Part shown: positions 6,436 through 9,797 of the stretch, piece by piece
Layout of the letters: each line of letters begins with the position of its first letter
How positions within the stretch are numbered: the first letter of the stretch is position 1
Position numbers and translations under genes: made by a program
The notes under the pieces: generated by a model
What the model was told of the DNA's origin: nothing
Databases searched by the model: none
What the model saw: the letters and a program-made list of their open reading frames with translations, nothing else
Assembly: GCA_026982235.1 (NCBI GenBank)
Contig: JALSHM010000432.1
Location: 1 to 9,797 of the forward strand
Origin: Robiginitomaculum sp.
GTDB lineage: Bacteria > Pseudomonadota > Alphaproteobacteria > Caulobacterales > Maricaulaceae
DNA: 9,797 bases
Reading direction: 5' to 3'

Positions 6436-6471
6436 CTAAATTATATTCTTGCGCACAAATGAGAAATAATC

Positions 6472-7416
6472 ATGGCTGACCCACAATATCCTGACGTACT
6501 TTTATGGGCTATTCCCTTCTTTATATTGTGCATCGGGTTAGAGCTAGTTTGGCTTAAATATCACCCGATAAAAAATGCCTATACCTTCAAAGATGCCCGT
6601 ACGTCCCTGATAATGGGGGTCGGCTCGACCATTAGTGATTTATTACTGAAAGTGCTTTTGGTGGGATCTCTATTTTGGGTCTGGCAGTTTCGTTTTTTTG
6701 ACCTTGGGAGTTCAATTTGGGTTATCTTACTGGCTTTAGTGCTGACGGATTTTGTCTATTACCTCATCCATTACACCTATCATAAATCCCGTTGGTTTTG
6801 GGCGACCCATATTGTGCATCACTCATCTGAACACTATAATTTAACAACCGCCCTGCGCCAACAATGGACCAACGGAATTTCTGGAACAGTATTGTTTAAA
6901 TTTCCGCTTGTCTTATTGGGTATACATCCGGCTATTATCGTGTTTGTCATGGCTATAAACCTGATTTATCAATTTTGGATACATACTGAAACCATCCATA
7001 AAATGCCCAAATGGTTTGAGGCCGTAATGAACACACCCAGCCATCACCGCGTTCATCACGGGCGCAATGCACGTTATCTGGATTGCAATTATGCCGGCAT
7101 TTTCATCATTTGGGACAGAATGTTCGGTACATTCGTCCCAGAGTTACCGGATGAAAAAGTGGATTATGGCATTGTCAAGCCCATCACAACTTACAACCCC
7201 TTTAAAGTCGCCTTTGCAGAATTTTTTGCTATCGCTAAAGACGTATTTTCCAAGGGTCTGACGCCTAAGCAAAGATTTAAATACTTATTTGCTGCACCAG
7301 GCTACTCCCATGATGGTTCACGTCAAAAAGTCGCGCAAATCAAGGCAGATTATATCAAAGAAAACCCGGAACAGGCTGGTACGCCTGGCCTTCCAGAAAT
7401 CATACATAAAAATTAA
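6472..7416 (+). CDS. Sterol desaturase / fatty acid hydroxylase family integral membrane protein
   Basis: The 314-residue product is a di-iron membrane oxygenase of the fatty acid hydroxylase superfamily, which hydroxylates or desaturates lipid, sterol or carotenoid substrates using O2. The full set of histidine clusters is visible: H-x3-H at His100/His104, H-x2-H-H at His113/116/117, His171 and His176, and H-H-x2-H-H at His191/192/195/196. Hydrophobic segments at about 9-28, 45-72, 82-100 and 138-168 fit a four-span membrane protein with the histidines on the cytoplasmic face. About 100 residues follow the last cluster, including DCNYAGIFIIWDRMFGTF (204-221), a typical family feature. The ribosome binding site is weak (GAGAAA about 8 nt upstream). 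No hopanoid or carotenoid genes are adjacent, so the substrate is open. The gene is monocistronic by spacing (75 nt to the next start). Confidence 0.9.
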   Translation: MADPQYPDVLLWAIPFFILCIGLELVWLKYHPIKNAYTFKDARTSLIMGVGSTISDLLLKVLLVGSLFWVWQFRFFDLGSSIWVILLALVLTDFVYYLIHYTYHKSRWFWATHIVHHSSEHYNLTTALRQQWTNGISGTVLFKFPLVLLGIHPAIIVFVMAINLIYQFWIHTETIHKMPKWFEAVMNTPSHHRVHHGRNARYLDCNYAGIFIIWDRMFGTFVPELPDEKVDYGIVKPITTYNPFKVAFAEFFAIAKDVFSKGLTPKQRFKYLFAAPGYSHDGSRQKVAQIKADYIKENPEQAGTPGLPEIIHKN

Positions 7417-7494
7417 GACAATATTAGCCATATTTACGCACAATATCTCTCAAGTTTAATTTTTATGACCTGACAAGATTTTTGGGAGTTTATG

Positions 7495-8166
7495 ATGCGT
7501 ATATTTACGGGCGCTATGATTACGACAACAATATTGGTATTGGCGGGATGTTCTACGACCGCCCAGAACCCAAATTATCAGCAAACTACTAAATATAAGG
7601 GGAGCAATCCTTATTCAAATCAAACCGTAGTGCAACAAGCACATTACCAAACACAAGCTGCTGCTCCGGTCTCATACGCCCCACAGGAAGCGCCTTTGGG
7701 GTACGCCCCGCAAGTCGCACCAATGACTGCTCCAACACTTACACGTCAATCCACACCAACATATCAAACCATACCGCAGGCCGTCACCTATGAAGCGCCG
7801 CGCGCAGAGCAAGGCCTGCAAGAAAATACGACAAGTTTAGGCGATAACGGCACTCCAGGCTATTACGCCGTCAACGGCACCCCGCCGCCCGTACAAACCG
7901 TGGAGCCACAATTCACGCAAATTCAACCGAATCAGCCTCAGCAATTCCAACCTGCACCTATTCCCGTACCTTCAGGATTTACGGCTCTCCCCAAGCTAGT
8001 GGGCACTATACGCCATACTGTCATTCCCGGCGATACGCTTTATTCCCTTGCCCGCACTACATGTAGTAGTGTAGCGGAAATCCAGAGTATGAACGCTATT
8101 AATGCTGAATTTTATATTCGCGCAGGCGACGATATTCTCTTGCCTAGCGGGAGATGTGCAGAGTAA
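7495..8166 (+). CDS. LysM-domain lipoprotein
   Basis: A 223-residue lipoprotein. Residues 1-19 form a lipoprotein signal peptide with lipobox LAGC, lipidation at Cys19; Ser at +2 favours the outer membrane. Residues about 20-165 are low-complexity, rich in Gln, Pro, Ala and Thr, with a short tandem YAPQEAPLG/YAPQVAPMT at 61-78. The C-terminus (about 172-216) is a LysM domain (HTVIPGDTLYSLAR...IRAGDDILLP), which binds peptidoglycan glycan. There is no peptidase M23 or other catalytic domain, unlike the related NlpD. Two cysteines, Cys190 and Cys221, lie within and just after the LysM and could form a disulfide. Two adjacent ATGs occur; I choose 7495 because GGGAG (7484-7488) is 6 nt from it and only 3 nt from the one at 7492. 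The role is probably anchoring at the cell wall; a link to septal amidase activation is speculative. Confidence 0.87.
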   Translation: MRIFTGAMITTTILVLAGCSTTAQNPNYQQTTKYKGSNPYSNQTVVQQAHYQTQAAAPVSYAPQEAPLGYAPQVAPMTAPTLTRQSTPTYQTIPQAVTYEAPRAEQGLQENTTSLGDNGTPGYYAVNGTPPPVQTVEPQFTQIQPNQPQQFQPAPIPVPSGFTALPKLVGTIRHTVIPGDTLYSLARTTCSSVAEIQSMNAINAEFYIRAGDDILLPSGRCAE

Positions 8167-8217
8167 GACACCCTATATATTCAAACCGCTCGTTTTGAGG
8201 GTTATGGGGAAAATATC

Positions 8218-9630
8218 ATGCGCAAACGCTTTGCCAAAATTCTTGCCACCGTCGGCCCCGCCAGTGCGGCGCCTGATACGTTAAAACTGTTGCATGATGT
8301 TGGAGTCGATGCTTTTCGGCTCAATTTCTCGCACGGTTCCCATGAAGACCATGCCCGTTCCATCAAAGCCATCCGCGATGTGGAGAAATTCAGCGGTAAT
8401 GCCATAGCCATAGTCGCAGACATGCAAGGCCCCAAAATACGGGTCGGTACTTTCAAAGCTGGCAAAACGACTTTGCGCTACGGTGAAGACATTACGCTCG
8501 TCGTTGGCGATACTTCGGATGAAGACGGTATCATTCCTCTACCCCATCCTGAGTTGATAGAGGCTCTTTGCGTTGGTGACGCGCTAAAGTTTGATGATGG
8601 CAAGCTCATGGTCACCATAACCGAGAAAGCCAAATCCGCTTTAAAAGCCCGCGTCGATGTGCCGGGTGTTTTGGGCAATAAAAAAGGTGTCAATGTCATT
8701 GGTACGGTTCTGCCTATGTCGGCCATGACTGAAAAAGACAAGATTGATATGGCATTTGCCCTTTCACAAAAGGTCGATTTCATTGCGCTTTCCTTCGTGC
8801 AAAAAGTCCAAGATGTCATTGATGCCAAAGCCATCATTGGCGACAAGGCTGGGCTTATTGTTAAGATTGAAAAACCCTCAGCAGTGGACGACATCGAAGC
8901 CATTTTGAAGCTCGCAGATGCGGCCATGGTCGCGCGCGGGGATTTGGGTGTGGAACTGCCCCTAGAGCAAGTCCCCGTCGTGCAGCGCAAAATCATTACC
9001 GTCGCCCGCGCCCTTGGTAAGCCCGTCATCGTGGCCACCCATATGTTAGAGAGCATGATAGACGCCCCAACCCCAACTCGCGCCGAAGCTTCTGATGTGG
9101 CAACTGCTATTTACCAAGGCGCAGATGCTGTGATGCTCTCTGCCGAGACCGCCGTCGGTCGTCACCCTGCCACAGCGGTTGCTATTATGGATCGCATCAT
9201 CAAGGCCGCCGAGACCGATCCCAGTTACCCGGATTACTACACCCGTGCCAATCTACGCCCACAAGCCACAATAAATGACGCTATAAGCCAATCTATTCGC
9301 GGCATTGCCGAAGTCCTGAAGTGCCAAGCCGCCATAGGCTATACCCGCACTGGATCAACCGTAATGCGCATCGCCCGCGAGCGCCCACCGTGCCGCATTA
9401 TCGGCCTGACCCCGGATAAAACCGTAGCCTCACGCATGGCACTAACATGGGGCGTTCGCGCTGTCGTAATGGACGACCCAGCCAGTTTTGAAGACATGTT
9501 AGAGGTAACGCAAGACATAGCCAAACAACAAGCCGACGCCACACCCGGCGATAAGGTCATCATAGCCGCAGGCATCCCTTTCGGCAGGCCAGGCACAACA
9601 GATACACTAAAAATTGCGATTATAGATTAG
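8218..9630 (+). CDS. pyk: Pyruvate kinase
   Basis: Converts phosphoenolpyruvate and ADP to pyruvate and ATP, the last step of glycolysis or the Entner-Doudoroff route, in the cytoplasm. The 470-residue length is normal. Visible active-site motifs: FRLNFSHG (33-40; Arg34, Asn36, Ser38), DMQGPKIRVG (68-77), the catalytic lysine motif IVKIEKPSAVDDIEAI (214-229; Lys217, metal ligand Glu219), MVARGDLGVELP (237-248; metal ligand Asp243) and VATHMLESM (272-280; Thr274). Residues about 70-165 form the mobile B domain, and GYTRTGSTV (374-382) begins the C-terminal allosteric domain loop. His275 replaces the Gln usual in ATQMLESM, a rare substitution next to the substrate-binding Thr. GGGGA about 7 nt upstream is the ribosome binding site. 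The gene follows the LysM lipoprotein by 51 nt on the same strand and could be partly co-transcribed. Its stop lies 4 nt from that of a convergent gene. Confidence 0.96.
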   Translation: MRKRFAKILATVGPASAAPDTLKLLHDVGVDAFRLNFSHGSHEDHARSIKAIRDVEKFSGNAIAIVADMQGPKIRVGTFKAGKTTLRYGEDITLVVGDTSDEDGIIPLPHPELIEALCVGDALKFDDGKLMVTITEKAKSALKARVDVPGVLGNKKGVNVIGTVLPMSAMTEKDKIDMAFALSQKVDFIALSFVQKVQDVIDAKAIIGDKAGLIVKIEKPSAVDDIEAILKLADAAMVARGDLGVELPLEQVPVVQRKIITVARALGKPVIVATHMLESMIDAPTPTRAEASDVATAIYQGADAVMLSAETAVGRHPATAVAIMDRIIKAAETDPSYPDYYTRANLRPQATINDAISQSIRGIAEVLKCQAAIGYTRTGSTVMRIARERPPCRIIGLTPDKTVASRMALTWGVRAVVMDDPASFEDMLEVTQDIAKQQADATPGDKVIIAAGIPFGRPGTTDTLKIAIID

Positions 9631-9634
9631 GATA

Positions 9635-9797
9635 CTATAAATCTGTCGTTAGATTTAGGCCTATTGCGCCGACTAAAATTAGCGCAATCATGCTTATTTG
9701 TATTAAACTCAGTTTTTGGCCGAAGACCAAGAGCCCCACCAGTGTAATCAATACAATGCCACAACCCGCCCAAACCGCATAAGCCACACCCACAGGA
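9635..9797 (-). CDS. SMR (EmrE-type) small multidrug resistance transporter, C-terminal part
   Basis: Reading the minus strand from the window edge, a frame ending in TAG at 9637-9635 gives 53 residues, PVGVAYAVWAGCGIVLITLV... ending GLNLTTDL. This closely follows the second half of EmrE, P-x-G-x-AYA-x-W-x-G-x-GIVLI (transmembrane segment 3, with the Gly and Trp residues of the dimer and substrate interface) then FGQ-x-L and segment 4. The first visible residue corresponds to about position 55 of the 110-residue EmrE, so the N-terminal half with the essential glutamate of segment 1 is outside the window. The family exports cationic drugs, guanidinium or related compounds by proton antiport across the inner membrane; the exact subtype (Qac, Gdx or paired subunit) cannot be told from this half. 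It is convergent with pyk, the stops being 4 nt apart. Confidence 0.88.
   Translation of the reverse strand, partial: PVGVAYAVWAGCGIVLITLVGLLVFGQKLSLIQISMIALILVGAIGLNLTTDL
9638..9657. other. Short inverted repeat at the convergent pyk/SMR gene ends
   Basis: TAAATCT (9638-9644) and AGATTTA (9651-9657) form a 7-bp stem with a 6-nt loop inside the last codons of the SMR gene and just after the pyk stop. It could help end transcription in both directions, but the stem is AT-rich and no T-tract follows, so a standard intrinsic terminator is not supported. Confidence 0.2.

Noticed and set aside
8478..9056. Minus-strand open frame of 192 codons across pyruvate kinase
   Set aside because: Antisense to pyk, with a Ser/Thr/Met-rich translation typical of the reverse of coding DNA and no motif.

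Overview
The window looks like chromosomal core DNA of an alphaproteobacterium of moderate GC, most likely from the Caulobacterales/Hyphomonadaceae side. The evidence is the alphaproteobacterial LexA operator form (GTTC-N7-GTTC), a DnaE N-terminus with the PYSLLEGALKI signature, a pyruvate kinase with DMQGPKIRVG, and a palindromic CCCGG...CCGGGATCC repeat of the kind scattered through alphaproteobacterial genomes. The taxon is inferred; no rRNA is present.

Layout. Positions 1-6250 are read almost entirely from the minus strand. At the left edge is the 5' end of dnaE (replicative DNA polymerase III alpha, 47 codons visible). Just upstream of it, 21 nt away, is a 30-codon gene for a very hydrophobic single-span membrane peptide. 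Its promoter carries a perfect LexA box overlapping the -10/+1 region. Next come a dienelactone hydrolase-family enzyme, a small RRM-type RNA-binding protein, the two subunits of a 3-oxoacid CoA-transferase (scoA-scoB, overlapping by one base), and a 1067-residue exported protein joining a TolB/PD40-like beta-propeller to an amidohydrolase domain.

From 6472 the genes are on the plus strand: a sterol desaturase/fatty-acid hydroxylase-family membrane enzyme, a LysM-containing lipoprotein, and pyruvate kinase (pyk). At the right edge a convergent, truncated SMR/EmrE-type drug transporter ends 4 nt from the pyk stop. No gene-free gap exceeds 300 bases; the largest (6251-6471, 221 nt) separates two divergent genes and holds promoter-like sequence and a short tandem repeat. 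I saw no rRNA, tRNA, CRISPR array, insertion sequence or phage gene.

How it fits together. The metabolic genes (CoA-transferase, pyk, hydrolase) are ordinary housekeeping or catabolic functions and do not form one pathway. The notable unit is the left-hand LexA box, membrane micropeptide and dnaE arrangement. It matches what is known of Caulobacter SidA, a 29-residue SOS-induced, membrane-embedded inhibitor of cell division, and suggests a DNA-damage division checkpoint gene that standard gene callers would miss because of its size. A second unusual point is a palindromic repeat that forms part of the C-terminal coding tail of scoA and lies next to the ribosome binding site of scoB.
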